Translations under genes and position numbers: made by a program
In this document: piece by piece, positions 45,029 through 58,290 of the stretch
How positions within the stretch are numbered: position 1 is the first letter of the stretch
Layout of the letters: each line of letters starts with the position of its first letter
From: Suillus spraguei
Taxonomy: Eukaryota; Basidiomycota; Agaricomycetes; Boletales; Suillaceae
DNA length: 64,000 nucleotides
Direction of reading: 5' to 3'
Assembly (NCBI GenBank): GCA_016800925.1
Contig: JABCPU010000210.1
Location: 1-64,000 of the forward strand
Notes under the pieces: model-generated
Database searches by the model: none
What the model saw: the letters and a program-made list of their open reading frames with translations, nothing else
Told to the model about the DNA's origin: nothing

Positions 45029-45705
45029 TATCAAACCCGCGGGTCATTGATGCAGCTTTGAGGTTGGCCCCCTGAATCCGAAGACCGCGGAAACGGAAAC
45101 ACACCACTACCGCATGCTATCCACGACTCCCGTCTTGCAATCCTTATGAATGTAATGATCATTTTAAGGTGACGATGAATGCTTGTCTCAACAAGAAAAC
45201 CCACTTGCACACGATTAGTTTGTACAATTTACGTGGTCTGACAGAAGGCGATGGCCCCGAGTCGCAGTTATTATCACGCGTATGCGACTCAACGGAATCC
45301 AAAATCTGTTTCTCTTGGACTTTGTCCTGGTTTGAAAGTGGTCACCAGTGACTATAACTCATACTCTCGGTTTGTGCCAGTGCCGATGACAAGGTTTTTT
45401 CCTATCAAAGCATGCCACTCATGGATGGTTCCCTTGGAAGTACATCTTAAAAGTTAACAGCCAGCCTGACTCACCGAGTGCTTACCACAGCATTAGAATC
45501 CGTCAACAACTCGAATTTACCCTGACGACAACAGTTTTTTCCTGTTGGAACACACCTTGACATACTCACGGATGGTTTCGTCGGATGTTTAAGGAGCGTC
45601 AATAGAGATGCTCATTTCGGGCCCACCAGGGAACTCGAGATTGTGGCATGTACCATCCTAAGAACTCAGCAGAAGCATGGAAGTAAGTTCAATATCCGTT
45701 CTTCT
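45029..45705. other. No gene; echo of the DUF6534 3' flank
   Basis: 45185-45240 (ACACGATTAGTTTGTAC, AATTTACGTGGT) resembles 47953-47996 and 52145-52202, the sequences next to the 3' ends of both DUF6534 copies. It may be a third, decayed trace of that segment. Confidence 0.4.
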
Positions 45706-45710
45706 GACGA

Positions 45711-46965
45711 TTGAATAGATGCATCGATTATCGTGTGCTGGAAGGACTCGTTCTCGTAGCTTCGCCATTCATTTTCACATCAATTGGTGGCAACATTCCA
45801 GGTGTACGCACGAGCGATTATTCTATCGCGAGTTTTACGAGTCATCTCCGAGTCTTAGTTCCCGGGCTCATCGGTAATCCAGTTGCATGGAAACTTTCAC
45901 CAGCGGCCACGCACTCCAACTCCAGATGATTCTCACGGAGGCCGGTGTTTCCATCCACGATTCCAGCGTCATCCACTTCGTTCCCGGACCACCTCTAGAA
46001 GTCGTCGCACATGCGACATCGCACCCCAGCTTTACAGAATGCCATCACTTCCAGGCAGCGCCTTTATATTCATAGCTATGGAAAACCGCAAACCTAGACA
46101 AATATAAATGGTATCGAACTTCCGTGTCATCCACGAATCGGCAGAGATGCGAAATGCAGTTTTGCAAAGCATACGAGAAGGCTAAGGTACGTACCTTATG
46201 TGTATGAGTGGCATGCAACCTTGATATGCGTGTGTACAGGACAAATGTTTTACGTTGTCACGGTTACATGTTCCTCTTCGCTTTGAATTCAAAGTTTTGC
46301 TCAGGTTGCGAAGATCGCCTTAATCCGGGTCACCATCAGAATTCAGCAACTTTATGGGGTCCGTGATGTGCGTTCTGTTTCTATGCATCGGGCTGCGTAC
46401 CGACCGGTAAGATGGATAGTATGACCCACCTGCGACTTTTCTCACGATCTTACAGGTGATGACTCGAAGGCATAGAGCCTACCATCATAATAACCAAGGG
46501 ACCTGACTCAATCATGATAAAAGAGGAAATCTTTGGTCCCGTCATCACTGTAACGGTTATGTTCAGAAATATGGCCAGATGTATCAACAACTTCTCAGGT
46601 CTGTGAGTATGACGACGCAAATTATGAGAAAACTCTGGAGCTCGTCAACAGCACCTCGCCTTATGCACTATGTACTAAGTTGCACGGTCTCTGCGATATG
46701 GGTTGACTGATAACCCCTTTTGCAGCTTTGCCGCAGACCGCAAAGCCCTTCTGACTGCCGCACAAATAATGCTGCTGGTAACGTATATTACAACGAGAAA
46801 TGCACTAGCGCGGTCGTCGGTCAACGGTCCTTTGGAGGAGCACGAACAAGTCGGACCAACGACAAAGCTGGGAGTATTAGCGTCTTCCATCGTCTTTCTG
46901 CGAGAAGCAGAAAAGAGAACTTAGCGGGCTTGGGAGACTTTCAATACCCGTCGAATTTGATTTAA
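45711..46965 (+). pseudogene. Delta-1-pyrroline-5-carboxylate dehydrogenase pseudogene
   Basis: This aldehyde-dehydrogenase-family enzyme makes glutamate in mitochondrial proline breakdown. Pieces appear in order but in all three frames. They are VLEGLVLVASPFIFTSIGGN (near 45740), ILTEAGVSIHDSSVIHFVPG and HPSF (near 45930-46030), NLDKYK, FRVIHESAEMRNAVLQSIR (near 46120-46185), IKEEIFGPVITV (near 46530) and YDDANYEKTLELVNSTSPYA (near 46605-46670). The end is NAAGNVYYNEKCTSAVVGQR, SFGGARTS and a stop at 46965. The catalytic Cys region is scrambled and the N-terminal third is missing or unreadable. Retained intron-like gaps argue for DNA-level duplication rather than retrocopying. Confidence 0.8.
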
Positions 46966-47945
46966 AATAATTGGTATCAGAATAACAATGCTAGGAATCG
47001 AATCAGCAGCCATAGTACATGCGTGCAGTACTGAATCACTTGGGGTCATTACAGGACGGTGCTTCACATGAGAGAAGGCTAAGGCTATCCCAAGATGGTC
47101 GTCCCGGCCCCGACGGTCACTCGGGCTCAAGAATCATCAACTAGGCATCACAAAAATAGTCCCAGAAGAATAAAACGGTTGTTAGGAAGCGGGGGGCACC
47201 CAGAAAAGCAGCCGACGATCATCTTCCAGCAAGACAGGGGCTGGATCAGGATCAGGATGAGAGAGGCCCCCCAAGTAGCTCAGCAGTATGTGCATGCTCC
47301 AATACCCCTTACCATAACTATCCATTCAGCCATACGAAATAAATGGGCCGCTTTGAGAACACGGGCTGTGCAGCCTGCAAGTGCCGATAGCCAGAAAAGC
47401 ATTATCCATCATGAAACAAGCTTGATTCACAAGTGCATGCAAGTTACATGTGTATGTAGCACAACGTCGGAAAGTAACCACAATCGTGCGTGACTCGCGA
47501 GGCTGAACTTGGGGTGGAATATTGAGACGACACGTCACGGTGAAGCAACTACATTTGTATATAACGCGCATATCAGTGTGAAATTTAAGCGTAAACAAAG
47601 CAATGAGGCTCACCGAGAGAGATTTTGAAAGAAATATATAATGCAGAACTGACTGTCGTCGACGTCACGACCCGCTTACTCAAAAGAGTATCAGCACTGA
47701 GCCCACCAGTTGCGTAAGCAAAAACTTGGGAAGTACGTCATGAACTTCTCACCTTGACTGAGCTTCAAAGTAACTGTCCCTGATACCTATTTACATGACC
47801 ATGACTTTGACGAATCTCGGGCACCCGTTTTTTCACCATTCCAACAACAAACAAAAGCTGCTAAATGAATTCTCGAGATTCTGGTCTATAGACTTGTAAG
47901 TGCTTGCACTCGGTAGTCACCGTAGAGTGACTAGAAGATGAAACA
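46966..47945. other. No gene seen
   Basis: About 1 kb with short frames only. Nothing with conserved motifs. Confidence 0.45.
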
Positions 47946-47949
47946 CACT

Positions 47950-50900
47950 TTCACAAGATTAGTTTAAAGTAAGTACCATGATGAATCGATTTAGGTTGAG
48001 AAATTCAATTGGGCAACGATGACATAAGAACGTTTCACAACGAGTGCAAGCCCAATCTCACCCGCACCGGTGGGAAAGACTCGCATGGACGTTGTCTGTG
48101 GACAGCCCGGTGCGTGCGGTGTAGTACCGCAGTCCAGTAGAACCCGTTGTTGCCAAGTAGTAGGATCGATGCACACTCGAAAATCCACTCTCCATATCAA
48201 ATGCGACCACATACATCAACAGGACTCGATGGACTGACGATTTGCATTCACAGGAAACTAAAAAAATTCTTTGGGGTTTTTTTCTCGTGTTCAGATGAAC
48301 AGATTATTTATTTATAAATCCACGAAAGACTCCTTCTCCACCGTCACCAAAATCGACTTGCGTGACTGGGGGGCGCGTCGTTAGTTCTTCATCTGCCATT
48401 ATAATAACATAACTACTGACATTGACAGCCGCTGAGGGTCGAGTGGGAGGTACGACTTCAACGTTGGGATGAGCAACTAAGCCCCTCCGATACGATGGGA
48501 ATCTTTCAAATCTTTCGTGTGACATACTGTACGAGTCAAAACCAGCCCTGGAGTATCTCTGGGATTCACGATGAATTTCGAAAGAATTGTTGACGTCTGG
48601 GACAGATCGCGCCAAGTAGGACCCCGTATTCAGAAGTGCGATGTACGAGTTGATATAAACTTGAAACAGATCCGTTGGTCAGCACAACCCTCGGAAAAAT
48701 GCAATGTTTCATACGTTTGCCCACCAAGAATTGAACGCTGAGGAAAATGAAGTTGTGTGGCATCGCTGCGCACTGTAGGTGACCTCAGAGCTGAAATAGA
48801 CACCACAATAATTGGAGCCTTACTATGAAGATAAATAACAATGCACATATACTAGATGAAAGATGAGTCAAAGTATGGGATGAACCGGAAGGATCGTTAC
48901 CTCGTCAGGCTACCACAATTGATGGTGTAACAAATGAGCCTTGTGATCAAGTTATCCGTGCTAAAATAATTTGGTAGTATATCAGATCCCGAGAGTGAAC
49001 GAATTACTCCTTACTTGGACATCCCAGTGCGGGAGCTGGCGAGGAGATACCATAGCGAACATGTGATGAGTACATCAAGGACAGCAGCTACACTGAAACC
49101 CATGAATATGCTCCACCGTCTCATACGTATACTCGTCTCCGGATCGTTGTGATATCTATTCACTATCAACACTTCGCCATGTAAAGGAGAACTTTGTTTA
49201 CTCACACGACATAAATCAAGGCTGATTGAGTTAGGATGATGAGCCAACGGCACGAGTAAGTACCATACCGCCAAACACTCACTGATAACAGTACCTGAAG
49301 GATTCTCAAATATCAAACAGAAAGTGCCACCATTGACAAACTGAGCTTACCTAAACCCAGGATGGTGATTGCGCCCTGTCGACAAAATGAAATGAAAAAG
49401 GTTAGAATGCGGCTTTCAATGACAAACACACCGGTAATATACGGAAAACTTTTGACCGGTCTTTGCCGACTAGATTCGCCGCATCAGTCGCGTCAAATGT
49501 ATTGGTAAGGAAGAAATACCTATCCATATGCGATAGGAATACAGCCTATAAACCAAGAATGACTTGGTATGGTGTTTACACAGTCCACGTCAAACTCACA
49601 GATGGATCGTATAGATGATGAAAATCTGCGAGTATATGTCTGAAGCGGAATCGCAGAGCTTAGAAAATATGACTTACGTTCATAACTACCTGAAGCTGCA
49701 CGCATCCAATCAACACGATAGTATAAGATTACAGAGAAGCCACAAATATGAACCCACTTTAAAACTCCACACCTCTACTGCGAGCGCATTGCCGTTCGCA
49801 AAGTTGGTCACCAAATAATAATAGACGCAATGGACGGTCAATGCCAGTTGCATAGCGTCCAGTGTCCTAAAACCATCATGACGTGCCCGCCAATGCAACT
49901 CAAAGAATTATCTACCAAAGCAACAGGACCTGATAGTGTCAATAGCAGAACGAAGAGAAAATAAGAGAAGACGTACGATGAGCCTATAAAATCTTGTCCA
50001 TTCACCAGCGTGCGTCCGAACATAGATAAAAGCTTGAATGTTGGTTACACCAAATAGCCTGTTCCGTGAGGTATGGTACGAGGACCGAACGTGTTCAGCT
50101 TTATCTACATAGCAAGCAAATGAATTTTACTAACAATGCTGCAAAGATAGACCCAATAAAAAATGCTGAGTAGGTATCCCTGATTTCAGTATCGAGCGTG
50201 TACGGTGCGATCTGCTTTGAGGAGGACATTCATAAACATCATCAGCTGAATTAAACCAGACAGCAACTATATATATTCCAATCGCATGGGGCGAGTAGCG
50301 ATTTGCCATCTGTACTAAGGCCTCTACTCACAGCCCACTATGAATGTGACTCAGAGCGTGGGTCTGAGTTGAAACATGTGCAGGAACAAACTGACTTGTC
50401 AGGACTTTTAATTTCACCTAGTAGGATCGCCAGTATAAGCGCCAAGAACAATCGCAGAGACAAAACTTTCGGACATTAACTGTCCGAATAATGACACGGG
50501 TTGATTAATACTTGATGACTGGTCCATCCAGATAACTCTCATGCAGCGTTATGCGTTGTATGGGTGATCTTGGGAGCGAAACCGTACTATGATCCCTTGC
50601 GTCATACACCTCTTGGCAGACAGTGTTGTGCCAGGCCTTGCTGAGGTCATGCAGCGCTTTTGACACTTGCGAAGTGCCACTTCGGGTCAACAGAAACCTC
50701 GTATAGTGCTTGTTTTGCTAAGATCCTGCATATGCAAATCAGTGTGGTATATAGGTACTCTGGTTTGGATAAACAATCACACTTTTTTGTATCCCAAGGA
50801 ACCAGAAGCAAAAGCGTACAGCAAAGAGATTGTCACATGCATATTAAAGTCCTTTGCCACGAGATCAAGCGTTAGCATGCCTGAATGATGCGATCAAATA

Positions 50901-51620
50901 AAAACAGTGATTACATCTAGATGTGCCTCTCGCCGTCAAAGGTTATGCATATGGATAGCATCTGCAATGCGAGTTTTGCACATGGTTGTAATATTCAAGT
51001 AGAAACTACGACGCTGTTGCGTCAGGGCGTGCGATCAAACTTATATATCATGGGAAGACATACGCAGTGGCAATCAATTCAACTCTCACATTCAACTTGA
51101 CAGCAATATCATCTGCTTGCTGGTAAGCATTGTGTGTGCAAGAGCGCAAATGACTGAATGAAAGGCTGCCTCGTCAGACGTAATGAACTTTTGGTAACTC
51201 CGATCTAATGAGATACCCACAGTGAAATGAAGCAATGAGTATCGAGCCTTGTCGCAGGATAAGAATATTGCGCGAGAAGGTCCGTAGAGTCTATAGAGAG
51301 ATGCTACGAAACTGTTTTGATGAAGTTCAGATACGTCACATCCTGCGTAGAACATCCTGCGCCGAGCTGTCGTAGCGTGATAATTTGTATTCGCTTGAAT
51401 GAAAAATGGAGCCAAGAATTCAAAAAAGCAGATTCTGGTCGACACTGCATCCGACCATACTTTTCATACTTTCCTATGATCAATCCTAGAATGACGTCGG
51501 AGTAGGTGGATGATCCAGCAGGAACGCAGAAAATAGGACGTGTATATGTATATGACAATGTTTCTACAGCAAATCAACTTGCGGATGGAAGGATAAAATG
51601 TCCTCTCGACATGCCTTGGA
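47950..51620. repeat. Segmental duplication copy 1 (about 3.7 kb)
   Basis: Aligns head-to-tail with 52150-55600 across the DUF6534 gene, its introns and about 1.4 kb of upstream sequence (for example CTGCATATGCAAATCAGTGT at 50727 and 54838). It is a direct tandem duplication. Frequent indels in non-coding parts show that it is not very recent. Confidence 0.85.
48304..50229 (-). CDS. DUF6534 multi-pass membrane protein, copy 1
   Basis: ATG at 50229 starts MSSSKQIAPYTLDTEIRDTY and a first hydrophobic segment (SAFFIGSIFAALL). Later exons give GVTNIQAFIYVRT, VLLLWTLDAMQLALTVHCVY, AVEVWSFKLQVVMN, LLYSYRIW, FMGFSVAAVLDVLITCSLWY with LLASSRTGMS, LITRLICYTINCGSLTS, and MPHNFIFLSVQFLVGK with INSYIALLNTGSYL. 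These are the family signposts, with about seven membrane segments and a cytosolic-type Ser/Pro-rich tail ending at 48304. About eight short introns all fit GT-AG. The role of DUF6534 is unknown; the family is greatly expanded in Agaricomycetes. Exon 6-7 boundaries are less certain. Confidence 0.72.
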
Positions 51621-52150
51621 CCTGAGGGTGTTGCAGTAGGTGAGAACGAAGTTGGTGTGAGACTTGAGTGAATCCAGATGTTGTCACGCCGTGGGAACTG
51701 TAGAAAAATATTATTCTGCTCCTGCCATGCTTGCGAGCAATTTAATTTGCGTTGTTGGTACATACGCATGGATGCTCTGCGACTTTAAATGACTGTTGAA
51801 AGTTCGTAACAAGACCACGACGTTGCACCATCACGATGAGCCAGGTATGATAGCATAATTAGGTCCCACTGTCTATGGAGCGATCCCATACTATTAGTTA
51901 CCATACACCGGCGGTTCAGGAGTTTTCCACTGTACAAGATTTGTTACTAACTTATAATCAATAAGATTATGCTGTCCCAACAAATAAAAAGCGGCTAATA
52001 AATTAAATTTCGAGATTCTGGTCTGGCATCGGTAAGTGCTTGCACTCGATAGTCATCGTAGAGTAGCTAGAAGATGAACAACGCAAATCAAATTACTTGC
52101 AAGTACCCATAGTCATATTTAGCAGGAGCAGAATGATATCCCTCCACAAA
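50230..52150. other. Upstream region of DUF6534 copy 1; no supported gene
   Basis: Contains TATATA sequences (50266-50275) about 40 bp upstream of the ATG. Minus-strand frames at 51092-51445 and 51464-51769 are not conserved as frames in the duplicate at 55.1-55.6 kb, so they are unlikely to be coding. Confidence 0.45.
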
Positions 52151-55100
52151 ACCCACTTTCACGCGATTAGTTTGTACCATGGTGAATCAATTTACGTGGT
52201 GGAGATGTTCAATGGGACGGCGAAATATTTCACAACGTTGTTCGAATCGGATCTTCCTTGGTAGTGTAATCTCACACGAATCGGTAGAGCAAGACTTGCA
52301 TGGCCGTTGTCTGCGGACAGCCGCGTGCGTGCGATATACCGCAGTCCAGTAGAACTCCTTGTCGCCAAGTAGGGAATGATGTACACTCAGAGATCCGCTC
52401 TCCATATCAAATGCAGCCGCATACACCACCAGTCACCAGTACTCGATGGACTAATAATTTACATTCACAGAAAACTAAAAAACATGCAGGGCTTCTCTCT
52501 CGCATCCAGATGGACAGATAAGTTATTTATAAATCCACAAAAGACTCCTTCTCCACCGTCACCAAAATCGACTTGCGTGTCTGGGGCGCGTCGTTAGTTC
52601 ATGAGTCATGTGCCACTATAACGACATAACTACTGACATTGACATTGACAGCCCCCAAGGGTCGAGTGGGAGGTGCGACATCAATCTCGGGATGAGCAAG
52701 CACGGTCTTCCGAAATGATGGAAATCTTTCGTGCGACGTGATATTGCACGACCCATGACCGGTGCTGGCGGAGTCTCTGTGGGGTTCACGATGAATTTTG
52801 AAAGAATCGGTGGCGTCTGGGACAGAGCGCGCCAAGTAGGACCCCGTATTCAGAAGTGCGATGTACGAGTTGATATACACTTGAAACAGATCCATTGGTC
52901 AGCACGACCCTCGGAAAATGCAATTTTTCATACGTTTGCCCACCAAGAATTGAACGCTGAGGAAAATTAAGTTGTGTGGCATCGCTGCGCACTGTAGGTG
53001 ACCTCAGAGCTGAGATAGACACCACAACATTTGGAGCCTTACTATAATGATAGATGCCAATGCACATATACTAGATGAAAGATGAGTTAAAGTATGGGAT
53101 GAGCTGGAAGGATCATTACCTCGTCAGGCAACCACAATTGATGGTGTAACAAATGAGCCTTGTGATCAAGCTATCCGTGCTAAAATAACCTAGTGGTATA
53201 TCAGATCCCGAGAGTGAACGAATTACTCCTTACTTGGACATCCCAGTGCGGAAGCTGGCGAGGAGATACAATAGCGAGCATGTGACGAGTACATCAAGGA
53301 AAGTAGCTACGCTGAACCCCATGAATACGCTCCACCGTTTCATAAAAAAACCACCATCCTCCGGGTTGTGGTTATATCTATTGACTATCAGCACTTCGCC
53401 ATATTGAGGAAAACTTTGTTTACTCACACTAAATAAATCAAGACTAATTAAGTTGTGAGTCATCGGTAAGAGCGGATACCGCTGAACACTCACTGAAAGA
53501 AGAACCTGAATGGGTTTTTTAAATCGAGCAGAGAGTATTCCCGTTGACCGATTGAGCTTACCTGAACTTAAGATGACGACTATGCCCTAATCGACAAAGG
53601 AAATGAAAAAGGTTAGAATGCATCTTTCGATGGCAAACACACCGGTATTATACGAAAAATGACCGACCGGTCCCTACCGACTAGATCCGCAACATCAGAT
53701 CAAATGCATTGGTAAGGAAGAATAAGTTACCTATCCATATGCGATGAGAATACAGCCTATGAACCAAGAATGACTTAGTAGGGTGTTGCATCACAGTCCA
53801 CATCAAACTCACAGATGGATCATGTAGACGGTGAGAACCTGCGAGTCTATGTCTGAGGCGGATCGCAGAGCTTAAAAAATATGACTTACGTTGAATGCTA
53901 CCTGGAGCTGCACGAATCCAATCAACACGATCATAGAATTTGCACAGAAGCCCTAAAAACTCACTCTCAAACTCCACACAACTTCTACGAGCGCACCGGT
54001 GTTCGCGAAGTTGGTCACCAAATAATAATAGACGCAATGGACGGTCAACGCCAGTTGCATAGCATCAAGTGTCCTATGTAAAACTATCTTGACGTGCCCG
54101 CCAATGCAACTCAAATGAATACATACCAAAGCAACAGGACCTGGTATAGGGTCAAACGCAGAACTGAAGAGAAAAGAAGAGAAGACGTACGATGGACTTG
54201 TAAAATTTTGTCCATCTACCAGCGTGCGTCCGAACGTAGATAAAAGCTTGAATGTTGGTTACACCAAAGAGCCTGTTTCATGAGGTATGGTACGACGACC
54301 GGAAGTGTTCAGCTTTATCTGCATAGCGAGCAAATTAATTTCACTAACAAAGCTGTGAGGATGCACCCAATAAGAAATGCTCCGTAAGTGCTCCTGGGGT
54401 CAACATGGAGTTTGTCTGTTGTGACCTGCGTTGAGGAGGACATTCATGAATATCGCCGCGAGTCGAACCAGACAGCAACTGTATGTATTATAATCGCGTG
54501 AGCGAGTAGCACTTCGCCATTTGTATCAAGGCTTCTACTGACAGCTCACAGTATGACTCAGCGTGGGCTTTGGTTGGGAACACGTAAGAGGCGGACTGAC
54601 TTATCAGGACTATTATTTCATCCAGTAGGATCGCCAGCGTACACACCAAGAAAAATCGCAGATGCGAGAGTTTTCGGATATTAACTGTCCGAATGTAACA
54701 TGGGTTGACCGATACTTGGTGACTGGCCCATCCAGATAGCTCTCATGCAGCGTTATGCGTTGTAAAGGTAATCTCGGGAGCGAAGTACCATGATCCCTCA
54801 GCGCTCAGCAGTAACTTCGTGTGCTTGATACTAAGATCCTGCATATGCAAATCAGTGTGGTATATAAGTACTCTGGTCTGGCTAAATAAACCCGTGTTTT
54901 TCTCCCTTATCTGCATGCAAAGGAACTAGGAACAAAAGCGTACGGAAAAGAGACCCGCGTGCTGAAGTCCTTTATCAAGGGATTGAGCGTTAGGGTGCGT
55001 GAGTTATGCAATGAAATAAAAATAGTAATCATATCTAGATAGCTTCCCCGCTGTCGAACGACATGCTTATGGATGGCATCTGCAATGCGACGTGTTTGCA

Positions 55101-55600
55101 TCATTATAATATTCAAGTAGGTGACTCATAGACCATGGGAAGACATAGGCAATGGCAGTCAATTCAGAAGACGAGATGTCGCAACTCACATATTCAGATT
55201 CATGTTCTTGCTGGCAAGCATCATGCAAGAGCGCAAATGACGAAACTGAATGAAAGCTCCCTCGTCAAATGCGATGAGCTTTGATCCAATGAGATACGCA
55301 CAGTTAAATGAAGAAGCGATGACTATCGAGCCTCGTCGCAGGATAAGTCAATATGTGCCAATATCACAAGAGTTGATAGAGGGATAACAACGTAAAATGG
55401 TATCTGTCGGAAGAGTGTCCTGCTCAACATAACCTGGCACGAGAGTCAAATCAACAGAGAACTCCATATCGGGTTGCCAGTGAGCAAAACGCGATATTGT
55501 GGACAGGCCAGTAAAGAACCGTGGGAATATAGAGAAGTAAAAATCAACTTGCTAGACGGGAAGGATAAAGTTTGACCCAGTTGTCGTTCGCTGAAGCGTG
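52150..55600. repeat. Segmental duplication copy 2 (about 3.5 kb)
   Basis: Direct tandem partner of 47950-51620. The upstream part is more shortened by deletions here than in copy 1. Confidence 0.85.
52599..54443 (-). CDS. DUF6534 multi-pass membrane protein, copy 2
   Basis: ATG at 54443 starts MSSSTQVTTDKLHVDPRSTY and GAFLIGCILTALL, followed by the same exon pattern as copy 1 (GVTNIQAFIYVRT, FMGFSVATFLDVLVTCSLLY with LLASFRTGMS, YINSYIALLNTGSYLARSVP). The C-terminus ends early at VVIVAHDS (stop at 52599). Copy 1 continues about 27 residues (TTRPPVTQVDFGDGG), whose DNA survives here out of frame. The N-terminus is much more diverged than the core. Whether it is functional is unclear; splice sites look intact. 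Confidence 0.65.
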
Positions 55601-56182
55601 GTTCTCGAGTAGGGTGCAAAAAGAAAAGATATGGGGAGTGCCGCGGCAGAAGTGACGTCAGTCCATGGTTGGTCCAGATGGACACCGAGAATGATGAACA
55701 TTTGATCCACGTGAAGTTCCTTAGTACGGCATGACTTGCTTCTTGCCGCAGCTCGCTGTAACCAGGCTATGATAGTAAGTATTATCGATAGATAGACATA
55801 TCCATTGTCAATTGACCTGGCATTCCGCGGGCGCAGCACCTTATTCATCAAGAAGATCAGTCCACATGGTCCACAGATTGATATCGGCCAAGAAGTGTTA
55901 ATACAAATATTATTCATTGTACCGCTGACCAGCCAGAGCGTTCTCGACCTGCTTGGCAATGGTACTCGCAGCAGTTCTTTGAAATCAAGCTGCTTCAAGC
56001 TTGTTATGCCGAGGAAGCGACATGCTCTTTACGTGATCCACCAAGCTAAAGCGCTAATTGGTCGAACCCTGATCAGTCAGGTCAATGTCCAATTTCCGGT
56101 TATCATCTTAACGCGTGCCACATTTAAGTCAATCAACGGTCAATGTCCACTTCTGCCCTTCGCTTTCTCGCTCACCGCGTCT
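55601..56182. other. 5' region of the RGS gene; possible N-terminal extension
   Basis: The frame of RGS exon 1 is open upstream to about 55805, but without family features. I take it as leader or promoter. Confidence 0.35.
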
Positions 56183-58290
56183 ATGATCCATGCAACAGCA
56201 GGAAAGGCCGCCATCCTCAAGGCTCACACTAAAGGGCTTCCTAACTTTTCCGGTAAGTTACACGCGTACTTCTGTACAAGCCTACCTCACATCTTACCTC
56301 TGTAGCACCGAATTTGCAATCCACCCCCCTCAGTTGGAAAAGTACGCTCCTGTGGGGTAACTCCATTCCTGGATGTCCGTCTTGACGACGTACTCGAACG
56401 CAAGCATCTTCCACCTCTCGGCCTAAAGGATTTCGAAGAATATCTTCTCTATGCCGAACAATCTCCCGAAAATCTCTACTTTTTGCTATGGCTCAAGGAG
56501 TATACCGCGCGTTACCACACCTGGGCCCAGCGTGCCAAAGCCTTAGGTGCCCCAACTCTTCATCATACTCCTGCACGACCAGCCTTCCGCATTCCCCCAT
56601 CCTCAGACCCATCGCTTGCTCTTTTTTATGCAAAAGCAAAGCAGACCTTCTTTATACCTGGCGCCGAGTATGAACTTGATGTCCCTTCAGATATTCTTGC
56701 TCCATTCCATTCTTCCACTCAGAACTCCCCGTTTTTCACCAGAGTTCGCAGGTCAACCCTTTCAAACCCACCAAGCGCACACCCAGATCCTGCAGTATTC
56801 ATAGAGGTAGCATTAGAGGCGCGTGCTATGCTTAAGGAGTCCCTTTCACAGTTCGTTCGCGCAGCTTCTACCAATGTTGGCTCACGTAGAGCAGCTTGCG
56901 GTATTGCTGCTGGCATGCTATGTTTATGCGTTGCTGGAGTTTTGCCTCTTGTACTGACCTCCGGTGGTTGGGCCGGCGCTCCCCACGGACGCTGGTGGAG
57001 GCTATCAGCATTCCCCGGCGTGTGGCTTGGTCTCGTCTTGCTGTTCTCTAGTTTCAATGGAGTGAGTGAATTCCTTCCCTCCAAGTAATCACGCCTGAAG
57101 TAACTCTCCCTTTCACAGGTTTGTCTCATGGTGTATGTCTTTGGTGACTTGAGACAACTTCGAAAATTCGAGCTCGCTAGACCGGCTATATCAAAGCCGA
57201 TGCCTGCTCCTGCCCCTGTGCTCACATCGATATCCGCACCGCTACCTCGCCCGCCAGCGCCCAGTAAGAAGCCTAGCTTCGTAATATCAAGGCATCACGA
57301 CAGGCAGCATGATCCAGAATTCTGCTCCTCTAGGTCCTTCCAATCTGCACCATACACCCTTTCTGCCGAAGGACGCTCATTTTCGCGAGCCTCGGACTCG
57401 TATTCTGATACCGAACTATCCAGATCTTCAGAAGACGAAAATTCGTCAGAGTCTTCAGAAATTGAAATTTCTCCTGCCTACTTTGATGACGTGCCTGCAC
57501 CCGAGGGTCCAGCTACAGCCACAGGCTTGCATCGATCTCATTACCGTTCCACGCAATCATCATCCATCACTTTCCCTTCCATGGCACATACTCGGCAACG
57601 CACAAACCCCGTGATGTTATCCTCACCCCTTGAATATCGTGCTTCCAACGGGAATATCAGAAATAACTCGGCTGTGAAGCCGTTTAGCCTAGAGGACTCT
57701 GCTTCCTTCGGTCCCAGCGCAGCGTTCATTCGTCATGAGGTAGATCTCGATGCGGAAGATGATCCGACAGATCGTGTCCACAGGGGACGAGGCGGGAAAG
57801 AGGGTTTTGACTTCGATCTTCTTCCAAAGTCTGTCAAGGCAAACGCGATCCTGGCAGATAACGTTCGCCTCCCAAACAACCCTTCCCCCCTCCTGCCGCC
57901 GTCACTATCGCAAATCATATACCAACGCAATCTCCCCAAACTGAAACTCCCGTTCCTTCAAACAATATCATCCGTTCTGCTATCGCACGCAGGCAGTATA
58001 AATGCAAGCGCACATATGCACCCCCGTTATCACTCGTTTCACAAACTTCTTCCGTCCAATCGCCTGATTCATCCACATCGTCTCCGACACCGAGTTCTAA
58101 TCGCTCCCCCCTTGTCTCCTTCATGATTCCTTCTTTCACCGCGGGTGTTCCCGCTTTTAGGACACCAATGACGCGTGTGCGGTCACCTGTGGTAATCCGA
58201 GCCCAGTGGGAAGTGGTCATCCGCTCTGCCGTCCTCGGACTGATTTGTGCCATACCATTGGTTGCTATTTTCGTCGGCGTTGTTCCGTGA
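56183..58290 (+). CDS. RGS-domain membrane protein, Rax1-like
   Basis: Proposed exons are 56183-56252, 56334-57061, 57119-57951 and 57993-58290. Exon 1 begins MIHATAGKAAILKAHTKGLP. The RGS domain starts at LGLKDFEEYLLYAEQSPENL and continues in two halves around a variable loop, ending near ALEARAMLKESLSQFVRAAS. Two membrane segments follow (CGIAAGMLCLCVAGVLPLVL, WLGLVLLFSSFNGVCLMVYV). A long Ser/Pro-rich acidic linker and a C-terminal membrane segment (SAVLGLICAIPLVAIFVGVV) complete it. This RGS-plus-TM layout is that of yeast Rax1, a cortical polarity protein. The last intron (41 nt, GTTCCT donor) is my proposal; otherwise the frame stops at 58126. Confidence 0.68.

Noticed and set aside
51092..51769. 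Minus-strand ORFs upstream of DUF6534 copy 1
   Set aside because: The duplicated counterpart at 55.1-55.6 kb does not keep the frames.
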